A stretch of DNA of 64,000 bases from Aphrophora alni (lineage: Eukaryota; Arthropoda; Insecta; Hemiptera; Aphrophoridae), in NCBI GenBank assembly GCA_963513935.1, contig OY740768.1, positions 66,204,231-66,268,230 on the forward strand. Direction: 5' to 3'. A model generated the notes under the pieces. The model searched no databases and was not told where the DNA came from. It saw nothing but the letters and a program-made list of their open reading frames with translations. Below, in pieces: positions 46,546 through 57,740 of this stretch; the stretch's first letter is position 1, and every line of letters starts with the position of its first letter. The position numbers were made by a program, and so were the translations under genes.

Positions 46546-49500
46546 TATTTTTGTATGTATAATTCTCCTATTCTTGTATGTATAAATCTTATAATATATT
46601 TATTTAGTTTTTATGTATTTAGTGTTACTGTGACATCAGTCTTGGCAAGTTTATTACAGTGTTTGAACTTGGACACGTGTTTAGTTATGTTTGTATTTTA
46701 TGTAGCAGATTGAGGAAATAAATACATTTATTATTGTTATTATTATTTCCCAAGCACTTTATTAAAACCATAAATCTCGAAATTCATATATAAATATACG
46801 TAGACTGTGTGTTGTGAAACGTTCGTGTTGTTTTACATCCATACGGTATGAAACGGAATACGTTTCATGTGTAATTATATAAGTTTTAACAGTATGTTTA
46901 TGACTAGACGGGGGGACTCCCAGTAGGGGGGGGGGGTTGAATTATTGAGTAGATAGTGAAGGCCTCATGGGATGCCCCACACGCCAGACAGATAACATAA
47001 GCCTAGTGGCTAACCGGAGTGTCGGAACTTAAACAATGTCTCATGATTAGCTTTTATGCGTTTCCGTAAAAAACCCATGCGTTTTATTGCGTACGGTTTA
47101 AATGGGCAGGACATAAAATATCCTTGCTTTACTGGTACTCTGTTTGGTTAGCTGTTGTACTTTGGATTCTTTTAAAGGGCAGGAAAACTAATATTTTGCT
47201 TTCAGAAATTTACATTTTGAAAAGGAAAGATTCTTCGAATATTTCAAAGTTGAAGATGGTAGTAGCTCCATAAATACTCTTCTTCTTTACTTCAATGCGT
47301 AGGTTTGCAACTGATTCGTGGCATACCTACGTCGCTCTTACTTGTGGTTAAAAGTTTATTTGTTTAGCGATTCTACTTTCATTCTTTCAACGTGGTGTTC
47401 CCATTATATTTTATCTTCTTCTATTCTGTCATTCATACAAATTGTTTGTTTGTCTCCAAATGTTTCTTTCTTAAATAATTTCTAGAGGCTCTTCCTTTTC
47501 TTTCTTTAAAAATGTCATATATCTACTTGTACTAAATATTCTTATGTGCTATGTAAAATATTGTACAAAAACATTTATAGTTTTATATGTTTATATATTT
47601 AAAGTTTATAATATATGTTTAATTCCTTCTTCTCATTTATTGAAACACTGTGTCATGAACCTATCAAATTTTAATATTCAGATTTAGACTCAGATTGTCC
47701 ATTTGAGTTTTCTAATTGAAAATCTGATACATGATGTCAAATTTCACCTTTCGTAGAGTAGTTTATTTTGATAGTTTATTGAGTAAATTCATAAACACAA
47801 GAATAGATGATCTGACATGCATGTTTATAATAGTTTCGTATATTTATAGTGCGCATAACCTGTACACTAACATCCATGCTTAAATTGATTATATACCCAC
47901 ATTACTAAAATAAATTATGATAAAAAATTTATTTATAAAAAATAAATAGATAAAAAATAAATAGTATAAAACCTTGCACTTATTTCTTAACACCCAATCA
48001 CAAAACCCAATCTAATAATGATCACCATCTCCACAAATATATCTTTATACTACTTTTACGAGATAAAATTACCTAGTTTTTCCCCATCTGTGAATATATT
48101 AATATAGGAGATATATTAATATAGAACGGTACTCCGTAATTAACTTTTTACGAAATTGTTATAAAGATATTTAAATTGGAAATTAAATAAAGCCTATATT
48201 GATTGTTTTTAATAACGGGGTAAAAGTCCCATTTTTCCGCTGCCGTAATGTTTGTAATCTATTATTAAATTTTGAGTTATTAGGAAAATGGCAAAACATC
48301 TCGAACTATGGTCAAACTACACATACATACCATGTTTGATCAAAATCAGTTTACTTGTTTGAGCAGTAGAGCATTAGAGCATTAGACAGACACCTGACAG
48401 ATATTAGTCCCAATTTTTTTTTTTCAACTTTTTTTCTAACTCTATGGATTTCGAAGCAGATATCCCCTAAAAACTCATTTCGTTACTCATCACATATCTT
48501 TTTCCTACGTGCACACAATAAAGTAATCTATAACCAGACTTGTTAACTAGTTAAATTGTGTTCTTGATCGTATACAGAGTGCAGTGCATTCCCTTCTATC
48601 ACATCTATCAAATAACACTCTAATGGTTCTCCAAAATAAATAACAATTTCGCGACTTTAACTTGAAACACGACTCAAGACTTTGTGTTTCCTTAACAATG
48701 CCTTTGCGCAACTTATTGTTGACGAAACAATGAAATGATGTAACCTATGAAACAACCGGAATAAAATATGCAAGAGCCTAAGTGTATTGATCGATCTTTG
48801 AATGGCAACATCGTGTGCGCGAATTTGTTAAATGGGATCGTCTAAATCAAGATAAAAGTAATTGCAAAATTACAGTGCGTTGTTCCCATAATGCATCATC
48901 ATTTCTCATTCATTGTCTCTAGGGTTTCGTCTGCTTTGCGCACACTCGATGGCCTTATATTCGAAATAAATAGCGTCTTTAGAACAATAGTCGATAGGGC
49001 GTTGGCCTTGATTTGATAATAGTCGATTAGCTTATACTCGATATATGATAGTCTATGACTTGGTGTGAAGTGTATCGTCTCGATTACACAATGACCTAAT
49101 GCTGAGATTATCGAGTTCACATTTTTATGCACAACTTTGTTTTAACCTAATAACTTTAACAGTTTAATATTGATTGGCTGTATGTCCATTTACATACACA
49201 ACGATATAGGTACCATTATTCATTCCTGCCATTGTGTCACCTTTTGGTATAAAGAAATTGTTGCCAATCTAATGTAAGAATGCCTTCTTTTGCGTGTATT
49301 GTATTACAAAGTCAGTTTTAATGTCTTTGTTTTGTCATTTTAAAGATTCAATTTGTTGTTATATTATTATTAAATAAAATTACATATTTACAAAAAAATT
49401 TGACACGCTTATTTCAAAATTCACTAAAAAGTATAAAATACATTTCTCTCAGTAACCAAACATTTTGCCTACTCTCTTGATTAAAAATAAAACATGGGCT

Positions 49501-50959
49501 CTTAACTAACTAATTCTCTTAATTACTAGTGTTACAAGTTCTGAAATTTACTACGATGAATTTTTTATCACAGTCACCATCACTTCATAAACAAAAGAAG
49601 AAAATAGTATAAAATAAAGACCCCTTAGCCCTCAAATACTCTAATAGCGTCAGTGTCAGAAGAGAACAAAAGTTGGTCAAACAAGACCATATGAAAAACT
49701 TTGCAGATGAAGGGTTCCTCAGGTTTACCACACATATGAATATCATATGATGAATCTGTATCACAATAAAACTGTGATTTTAAAACCTCATCGTGTATTA
49801 TTTATTACTATACCAAAATATATCATTCATAGTAAATTTTTAAAACTTGTAAGATAATTGAAAACCCGAGATGAACTATAAGATATGGCGTTAGTAGTAA
49901 AGGGAACCAACAAAAAACAGCCAAGCTTTTATTTTTTGTTAAGTGTGTATAAAAATTGCTTAGCATCAGAAAAGAAATTAACTTTAGAATGGATTTTAAA
50001 ATAATATACGTGTTTTTTTTTTAAACATTGGTTTAGTATATTATTATTTCTTTTCTTTACTTTTTACTGATGCCCCAAAATACTGTTTATAGTGTGTAAA
50101 AAATATAAAATAATTAAATCAAAATAATATAAATATTTATTTAACACGAAAAGTAGTGATAAACGATTTAATGATGATAACAAATCAAGCTAAATATAAG
50201 AGTGGAAAAAACATTAATATATCATTAATGTTCATAATGTTTGTCGTGTTCGAGTATTGACAAAACTATTCTTGAAAGTCTTTTGAAACATTTACCGGAT
50301 AATAGGTGTCCCCAACTTCCTTAGTGTGGAACTTCATATAATAACAACTCAAGGCATTGTAATCTGAAAAGTGAGCTCATTCATAAAATTACCCATTTTA
50401 TCTACACAAACACCTATTCGATGTTATTGAAGATCCTATTCAACCGATTTTTATAATTGTTTGAATACAAATGCTTTTCTGCAGCAAAAGTCAAATTTCG
50501 TCGATATTTTATTTCATATTTAAAAGAGACTCTCTTTAAAAAAATCGAGATTTAAATTTTGTTTTTTTCAATATCCTAGTTAGTTATTTTATGCTTTCTT
50601 TAGTCCTATTTGCTTGTCATTTAAACCTTTTCGTAAAACTTCACTATATTACCTGTACAAGTTGTGTATGTAGTTTCTTAGCTATAAACATAAAATTACA
50701 AACGTATGCCGTAAACTGATTACAATAATTGATCTGCACCGACCTTCTGTACTTCAAACACAGGTCGATAAAACCATTGCTGCTATTTCAGTGCATACGT
50801 AAAATGCTTTCGCGTCAGGCTATCATTGAATTAGTAGTGTTTTATTTTCGCACTAAGAGAACTCTGTTTTCGTAGACGCATACAAATTGAGAATTATTAC
50901 AGAAATTACAACTGTTATACACTTTATGACATCATAAGTCAATATTACCAATTTTATAA
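45771..50959. other. AT-rich non-coding stretch
   Basis: No gene supported. Holds a TA microsatellite (46501-46543), a G run (46926-46936), a GC-richer block at about 46910-47040, and at about 48290-48480 a segment in the style of arthropod dispersed repeats (TTTGATCAAAATCAGTTTAC...AGACAGACACCTGACAG). A GC-richer patch lies at 48760-49000. Confidence 0.45.
46501..46543. repeat. TA microsatellite
   Basis: About 21 TA units. Directly downstream, TCCTATTTTTGTATGTATAA is followed by a near repeat of itself. Confidence 0.95.
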
Positions 50960-51950
50960 ACCAGTGTGAATGAGGCTGGACTTAGTTTTTAATTGACACT
51001 GTACAGGTGCAAATATAATTGACTCACTTAGTCTCTACTTATTTTATACGTATTTCAACTACCGTAGTTCAAAGTAAAGATTTCTGTCAGTTTTACAGGT
51101 GTGAAAAGGGTTTCTACTTCACGTAAATTAACTGCTCGGCCTTAGTGGACCGTATAGCTCTGTAGTTTGGTTGTATTCTCCGCTAACTTCATCCAAAACA
51201 ATAGTTCAGTCCTAGTGGGTCTTGTAGCTGCACACCTGCTCTTCACTAAATTAATTTATAACTTAGTGTCTTGTCTTTGAGGACCTTGTTGCTGTAAATA
51301 TACTCTCCACTCTCCAGTATCTTCATTCATAGCTTAACGGTTCAGTCTTAGTGTGTTTTCTAGGTGCACACATGCCTTCTTTTAAAATAACTTAATCCCT
51401 CGCCTTTGTAGGCCTTGTAGGTGTATATGTGCTCTCGGATAACTTCATTCATAGCTTAACGGTTCAGCCCTCGAGGGTTTTGTATGTGCACACATGCTTT
51501 ATTTTAAAATAACTTAATGCTTCGCCTTTGTAGGCCTTGTAGCTATATATGTGCTCTCTGATAACTTCATTCATAGCTTAACGGTTCAACCCTAGTGGGT
51601 CTTGTAGGTGAACACTTGCCCTACTGTAAATACAATCATAACTTAAGGGATCGCCACTGTTGGCCTTGAAGCTGTAAAAGTACACTCCGCTAACTTCATT
51701 CATAACTTAATAGGTCGGACCTGTTGGGTTTGTCTGTAGGTGTGGACAAACTGTTCTCTGTTAACTTCATTTTTAACTTTCTGGCTCTGCCTTGTCAGTT
51801 TTGTAGGTGTGTAGATGATCTCTACTTCACATATTTTACCTACTTGGTCCTGGGGAACCTTACAGTTCTGTAAGTGTAGACAAACTGTTATCTGAAATCT
51901 TCATTCGTAACTTACTCTGTCAGTTCTACAGTTGTAAAGCTGGCCTTGGT
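50960..51950. repeat. Diverged minisatellite, period about 61 bp
   Basis: About 15 imperfect units. A typical unit runs AACTTCATTCATAGCTTAAC, GGTTCAG(T/C)CCTAGTGGGT, CTTGTAGGTGCACACATGCT. AACTTCATTCAT recurs at 51441 and 51563 (122 bp, a two-unit spacing) and again near 51319 and 51692, with alternate units carrying a CGCCTTTGTAGGCCTTGTAG variant. Thus a 122-bp higher-order repeat overlies the 61-bp unit in the centre. The edges are more decayed. Confidence 0.88.
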
Positions 51951-52847
51951 TTATTTAATTCAAATTAAGATTTTTCGTCTTTAAAAATCGAAAAGCTATA
52001 TTTACATATTTAAAAATACGTAAATCAATACTAATTTGGCAGATTAATTTAATAAATACAAAAATTATATAATTGTATTTTTCCCCCTTTGACACTCTAA
52101 TCATTGTATATCTTATAAAAGTTACTTAGTTATTAACTAAAGATATGGGTATTTTAGAATGTTTACGACAGTTATGGATTCTTTAATTTTAACAAAAATT
52201 GAAACTTTGTAATTAAAAAAACTAATCATAATGAACTTCAATTTAAAAAAAAAATGTATGGAGAAGTGAAAGGTTGTAGATTTATAACATTAAAATCACT
52301 TAGTCTGCCTGTCTACTGTTCTTTCGTATGTGTTTCTGTGGTTCATATTCTTAGGTTACTTCAAATTAACAGGACAAATATATACTTAAAGTTATTTATA
52401 ATGTCTAATTTAAAAATAAAAAACAACTTTTATTAAAAAGGCTGCCTTTAAAATTTGCTTTCTGGTAATAACTTTTTTTTTTTTTCGAACTTAAATTAAT
52501 GTTTCTAACATGTAACACTCTATAAATGATTGTTTAATAAATATTAAACTAACTATGCAAATGGTCCTTAGTTCTAATGGAGTCCCTCTTCTCCATATTT
52601 TAGCTATGAAAATATTTTAGTTTTATGTAGCATGTTTTTCAATGATTTTGAAAAAAAATATGGTTTTGTTAAATGAAGCTAACAAGTAAAATATATCACT
52701 CTCATTTGAAATATATTGTTTTTCTCTATTCGTTTATATAAATACCTATGGGCAAAATTAGTGTAGTGTAGCTATGGACAAAGTAGCTATGTTCTAATTA
52801 TGAAGGTCGCCCGAAGGGTTGTATGGTCAATCGAATTGTTACTTCAC
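51951..52847. other. Intron sequence upstream of the exon
   Basis: AT-rich, no repeat or gene recognised. It ends in the splice acceptor region of the exon that follows. Confidence 0.6.
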
Positions 52848-52874
52848 ACTTCTAATTAATGTTTTCTGTTACAG
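52848..52874 (+). promoter_or_regulatory. 3' splice acceptor with branch-point candidate
   Basis: CTTCTAATTAATG provides a CTAAT branch-point match about 24 bases before the exon. TTTTCTGTTACAG is a good pyrimidine tract and AG. Together with the coding match and the donor, this supports a real exon. Confidence 0.8.
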
Positions 52875-52946
52875 GGACCTCCAGGGCAACAATCTGTCAG
52901 TGGTCTTTGAGACAGACTTCGAGGGAATGTCGAACCTCCGTATTCT
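52875..52946 (+). CDS. slit: 72-bp LRR exon, probably slit
   Basis: The only host coding exon I can support. It is exactly 72 bp, or 24 codons. Skipping the first base (end of a split codon), it reads DLQGNNLSVV then FETDFEGMSNLRIL, ending mid-codon. The pattern LxxNxLxxxxxxxFxxMxxLxxL is one extracellular leucine-rich repeat. The first base completes one codon and the last two open the next, so the exon has the same phase at both ends and could be skipped or duplicated without a frameshift, as usual for LRR gene families with one repeat per exon. The wording (DLQGNN, ETDF, LRxL) closely recalls the first LRR of insect Slit, a secreted ligand of Robo receptors in axon guidance and heart and muscle patterning. 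Mammalian SLIT genes also use 72-bp LRR exons. Another LRR protein remains possible. The neighbouring exons lie outside the window. Confidence 0.75.
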
Positions 52947-52952
52947 GTAAGT
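52947..52952 (+). promoter_or_regulatory. 5' splice donor
   Basis: The exon ends ATTCT and is followed by GTAAGT, the consensus donor. Confidence 0.8.
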
Positions 52953-55350
52953 CCAGCCACAGGCATCTATCTTTGTTTCTAGAGCTTTTCATTTGCGAAA
53001 TATCATACATTCTGTCTCTAGACGGTCATTGTTAGATGTAATGGAATTATTGCCTACTGAGATTAGAACTGTCTAAGTCGCGACTGAAATCAAATTCTTA
53101 TGACTTTGCAGAGAGTGTTGAATTGTAAACAGTCATTCATTTAGTGCAACTAATCTTAGAAAGTCAATCAATGAAAGTAATACACTTCGTGCTACAGTAA
53201 AAGAAACTTTTATTTTTGTTTGACACAAACGATGTTTCAATGAACAGTTATCATCCTCAATTAAAAACAGTTTCACGATAAAGAAATATAATTAACTACC
53301 GATAATTATTTTGTATTAATGGCGCTTTGAGAAAAAAAAATTTAAAGAATAAAACGGTAACTGATTCTTCCATAATTTGTTATTCAAATCATGATATTAT
53401 CTTTTAAATTCTACTTTTGTTTAAAATAATAAACCTTTTAACAATTGTTTACATTTTATTTTAAATATTTACGTCGTCAATGCAGAAGCAAGTTGGCTTG
53501 TTTTAAACGGTCAGACAATTTAAAAGTTATTAATTTTCTATTTTCAAAATAAAACCACTGATATCACTATATTTAAATCATAAGAAATATTTTTAATACA
53601 TCCTTTATAACGTCGAAAAGTGGTGATTCTGCTTACCCATTCGTTGGCTGTTCAAAAATGACCAACAACAGAATAAATCATTTTAAATTGACTTATGATG
53701 TAAAAAGTTAAAGAAATAAATCAAATAAAAACTTTATAAGCTGCAAACATTCTTCCTACAACTAAAAGATTCAAGATTCATTCAACCAGTTGCAATATTC
53801 AGAAATATTTGCCATTCAACGTCGACATTTTCTCTGTGAGAAAGCAGAGCGCCTAACTGACTTTATTGTAAGGGAAGTCGACAAAGAAACACACAGCGAG
53901 TGTTGTATGTACTTTTATAAAATATGCAGCTCTGTTTTCTGTTTTTCTTTTCTCGTCGAGAAAAAGGAATCACTAAAGACGTCTAACTTGATTTCGGAAC
54001 CTTTGAGTGGTGGAAGGGAGAGACTTCTGTACCCACTACAAACGTGCGAGTATTCACTTCTCATTACTTCAACTCAGGGCAATGTGGCCAACTTTTACTT
54101 TGATCACATATTTGGCACCATTAAAATGTCAAAAACAAACATTCAGCTTTGGTTATAACTGTGTTCGCGAGTGGTTTTGATAAACACAATAAGTGCAAAT
54201 ACATCGTATATTCAAAGTACAACATATATCAGCGAACATTATCACCCCTTTCATATTTTCAAGGGAGAAATCAAAACGCATTAATTGTTAGAATTGTTTT
54301 AAACATGTTTGGAATCTACTTTTTAGGAATACACAGTATGATCGTAAAGGAAATATAAATTTAATTAAATCTTAAATTTTGGATTTCTATTAATTTCTTT
54401 ATTACGTACTAACAAATATATAGCTAAACTCCATTCAAAATATTTTAACACCAAACGTATGATTTAGTAAGTCGGATGTTTTTATTTGTCTGATAAATTA
54501 CACAATCAAATTCATTAATATTGATTTAAAATTCATTTACTATTATTACATCATTCTCTTTTATATACTTCTTTAAATGCACTCATCATATTTTTTTTTA
54601 CATTCGATTTATTTAGACTAAAACCATATAGGGGGGTACATTTTGTTCCTGAAGGTAAATTTGCATTATTCTCAATAGCAGGAATATGTCGACAATCGAT
54701 CGACGGAGAGGAAAGGATGGAAATGGAAAGCATTCAAATTATTTACTCCTTCTATCTATATCGATATAAACCTGATATTATTATACGAGAACTAGAAGTG
54801 GTTTTACCAGTTTTAATATTGCATTATTTATTTGATTTATTCAATATTGGTTAAATAAACTGTCCTCTTATATAAAAAATATTAAAAAATTAAATAACTG
54901 ATGATTGAATTTGTAAAATAAAAGTTGGACAAATTTATGTTATCTTAAAAGATCGAGCAAATGTTTCGTAGTACAAGCAAATAATTACTATATATTAGAC
55001 GATGTATCTATGTCTACGAATATTAGAAATTAGGAAGAAAATTTGATTCCTTAACTAAAATTTTTAACAGTAAAATAGTATGGGAGAAGAAATATTCTTA
55101 TAAAATGATAACGTAGTTGCATTTTAATAATTAACATATAACGTTATACTACATAGAATATATTCATGTATTTGTTGAAAAATAGAATGTTAGTAATTTC
55201 CATTCATATTTTTGAGATGATGTAATAATTGTATGTATTACAGTCGTGGTGTAAACAATTTCGAAATGTATTTAGAATACAATATAGGATAAATCTATTT
55301 ACATGAAACTGAGTTAAAATTGTATTTAAAATATGTTATTAAATATACTA
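52953..55350. other. Intron sequence downstream of the exon
   Basis: No further exon recognised. A + strand frame of 122 residues at 53790-54158 lacks a domain, splice context and homology that I can see. A decayed hammerhead-like motif lies at 53226-53260. Confidence 0.5.
53226..53260 (-). ncRNA. Decayed hammerhead-like motif
   Basis: On the - strand: TTGAGGA (first core base changed), one T, a weak three-pair stem GAT/ATT, GAAAC, a three-base loop, then GTT. Its downstream tail CAAACAAAAATAAAAG resembles the tail after the 12.1-kb motif (TTACAAATAAAAG), suggesting the same element family. No stem I can be drawn, so it is probably dead. Confidence 0.35.
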
Positions 55351-57740
55351 CAGGGTTCACCAAAAGTTTCATTACATTAGGAAAATGTAAAAAAAAACAA
55401 GTATATTTAATCTTTTTTACTATTGCAATGCTACAAATTTTACAAAAGATTCTCAGTGTGATTACCATTTAAGGTCATGCACAGATCAATCTGTTCGCGC
55501 CATTTTCAAACATCTTGTAAAATACTTGGCGTCACAAAAGAGCAGCAATTGATGATGCGAGTCTCTGATATATATTCTTTAGTATAGAAGAGAATTGAGA
55601 AATTTCAAAGGAAGAAGTCAAATGGGTAGGTCAGGAAACCTAAGAGGTCATTCCACAGGCCCTCGTCTTCTAATCCATGGTCTTGAAACTGTGCATCTTG
55701 CCACTCACGCACATTTGAAGTGTAATGAGAAGAAGGCCCATCCTCTTGAAAGAACTCTGGGAATTTAACATCTTCATTGAGAACCAGAGACATTACCGAA
55801 TGCTCCAACAAACCAAGGGGGTGTTCATAAAATTCCGCTCCTTCTAAAACTGGTACAGTCCTTTCAATCCCCAAGGTTAGCATTTGCATAGGAAATAGTA
55901 TTATTTCGGTACGGTGGGTTGTGACACATAACGGTACATCTGTTTTTGAATTGAGATAGTGGGCTTTCCCTTGAACTTGACTCAGTTCACTAGAGGCAAG
56001 GTCAGTGCAATTTGGAAGATCAGTCTTTTTTGTATCTAGTAAAATGAACTAGCTTGTTAAATTTTTCTATGCATTGCTGTAAAATCAAGGAGAATGCTTT
56101 TCCCGCTTAACTACCAACTTTTAGAAGGATGTTAACCCGTTTTCAACAACCAAGTACAGAATTAAAATAATACGTAGTTGTAGTACATCCTGATTTATAT
56201 TTATTATATAAATGTATAACCGTCAAATTTAAAAAAAAAAAGGGAAAAAAACCATGTCGTCGAAATGTTTAAAAGTTATAATTAAATTTTTTTTTTAATA
56301 AATGTAATTTATAAAAGTGAGCATGTACCAAAACTTGTGTAAGACAAGTTGTAAATTTCTGTTCCGACAAGTCTCAAAGTACATGTTCAACTCCAAAAAT
56401 TCAATCACTAATAATTTTAATTTTTCATTTAGTTTTAATTTATTAAGTATTTGGTATTCAATTCAAAAATTTAACTTGTAATAATTTTATTTGTCCACTT
56501 AAATTTTAATGCACTGGTTTATTGTTCATTTTAGCTTATTAATTTTAATGGATGATTTGTTCATTTAGAATAACGAAAGAGGAAGAAAAGAAAATAGTAA
56601 CCATAGTTTTTTAAAATTTGTATATATATAAACAATTTTTTTTAACCAGATTTTAAAATCTGTTATTATACAAAGGTGTAAAATAAAATTAGTTTTCTTT
56701 GTATAATAATACTGGTTTAAGTTATGGGGACCAAAATCATTAACCTCTTTTGGAAGAGCTTCCCAACATCAGCAACTTCATTTTAAATTTAAAATTGAAA
56801 AAATAGCAGTAAAATGTTACAAATGAGACAAACCATTAGGACTGATCTATCTATGTGAAATGTACTTGTGAATATAATATTAAGGATTGTAATCAAGAAC
56901 GAAAATTCAATTTTTTCCTCCAAATTTTGATTAACGAACCATAGTAAAGTAGTCCTTAAAAACAATTCGCCATAATGAGACTGATCAGTCTGTCTCTCCA
57001 TAATCCACGCCACATCACCACCTTTTCACTTCCTACCATTTTGGAATGAATGTACCATAGTGAGTTTGTTGCACTCCATATCTCATATTCTGTTTGTTCA
57101 TTTCACCAAACATTTGCCTCATCTGAGAACAGAATATTGCAAACAAAGTCAACCTCACGTTCATGTTGTTGAACCCATTCACAAAACTCAGTCCGACAGT
57201 CAGAATTGTCCTCCTGAAGTTTCTCCACCAGCTGCATTTTGAATGGATCTCATTTGTTTTCTTTAAGTATGCGGTGGATGGAGTGACTCGATTAGAAATG
57301 TATGATTTACTTTGAACTCCTCGTCAGTGAAGCTAGCATAGTCGTTGTAGTTTCTCCATGTGTAACTGCGAGGAAGTCATGTTCTTGGGCGATCCTTAAC
57401 ACTACCTGTATTTTTTAATTTGACAATTAACTTGGCAACAGGATTTTAGTATTATGGCTCATTGTCTTCACAGGACCATGTTTTCTGTTGAACTCTTCTG
57501 CTACATGCCTAGCGTTTTCTTATCTTGCCAAAGGCATGATCCTCATACGTGCAATGACATTTTAAACTTTGAACATATTTAATCAAAAATTAAACTTTAT
57601 TTCATCACAACATGCAAGATACAACATGGAATGGCAATTTCATTAAGATTATTTAAAACAGCTGTTTAAAATTATTAGTTATCACAGCTGATTAAAACTC
57701 AGTGGACTATTAAGTGATGTATGGAGACTTTTGGGACACT
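55351..57740 (-). mobile_element. Second decayed DDE (Tc1/mariner-like) transposon
   Basis: About 2.4 kb. The left end CAGGGTTCACCAAAAGTTTC and the inverted right end (reading GTGTCCCAAAAGTCTCC from about 57739) are imperfect TIRs sharing CCAAAAGT.TC...ACAT. A TA abuts each end (55349-55350 and 57741-57742). Transposase remnants run on the - strand between. It is in the same superfamily as the 16.1-kb element but has different, shorter TIRs, so it is not a copy of that element. The segment at about 56050-56900 shows no transposase similarity and may be a later insertion. Confidence 0.75.
55605..57590 (-). pseudogene. Broken DDE transposase
   Basis: Read on the - strand in several frames. SIHRILKENK near 57265 is the end of the helix-turn-helix region. 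QLVEKLQEDN...FCEWV follows (about 57240-57165). ILFSDEA at about 57120-57140 holds the first catalytic D. Then a WYIHSKMVGSEKVVMW piece, and after a gap EDGPSSHYTSNVREW (about 55710-55760, second D) and PFDFFL at the 55605 end, equal to the DLTPLDFFLW segment. Several stops, frame changes and the interrupted middle make it non-functional. The last 94 codons are open, but by chance: the usual RWIGRRG block has decayed. Confidence 0.75.

Noticed and set aside
53790..54158. 122-residue + strand frame downstream of the LRR exon
   Set aside because: Not LRR-like, no domain, no convincing acceptor or donor; does not look like the next exon.
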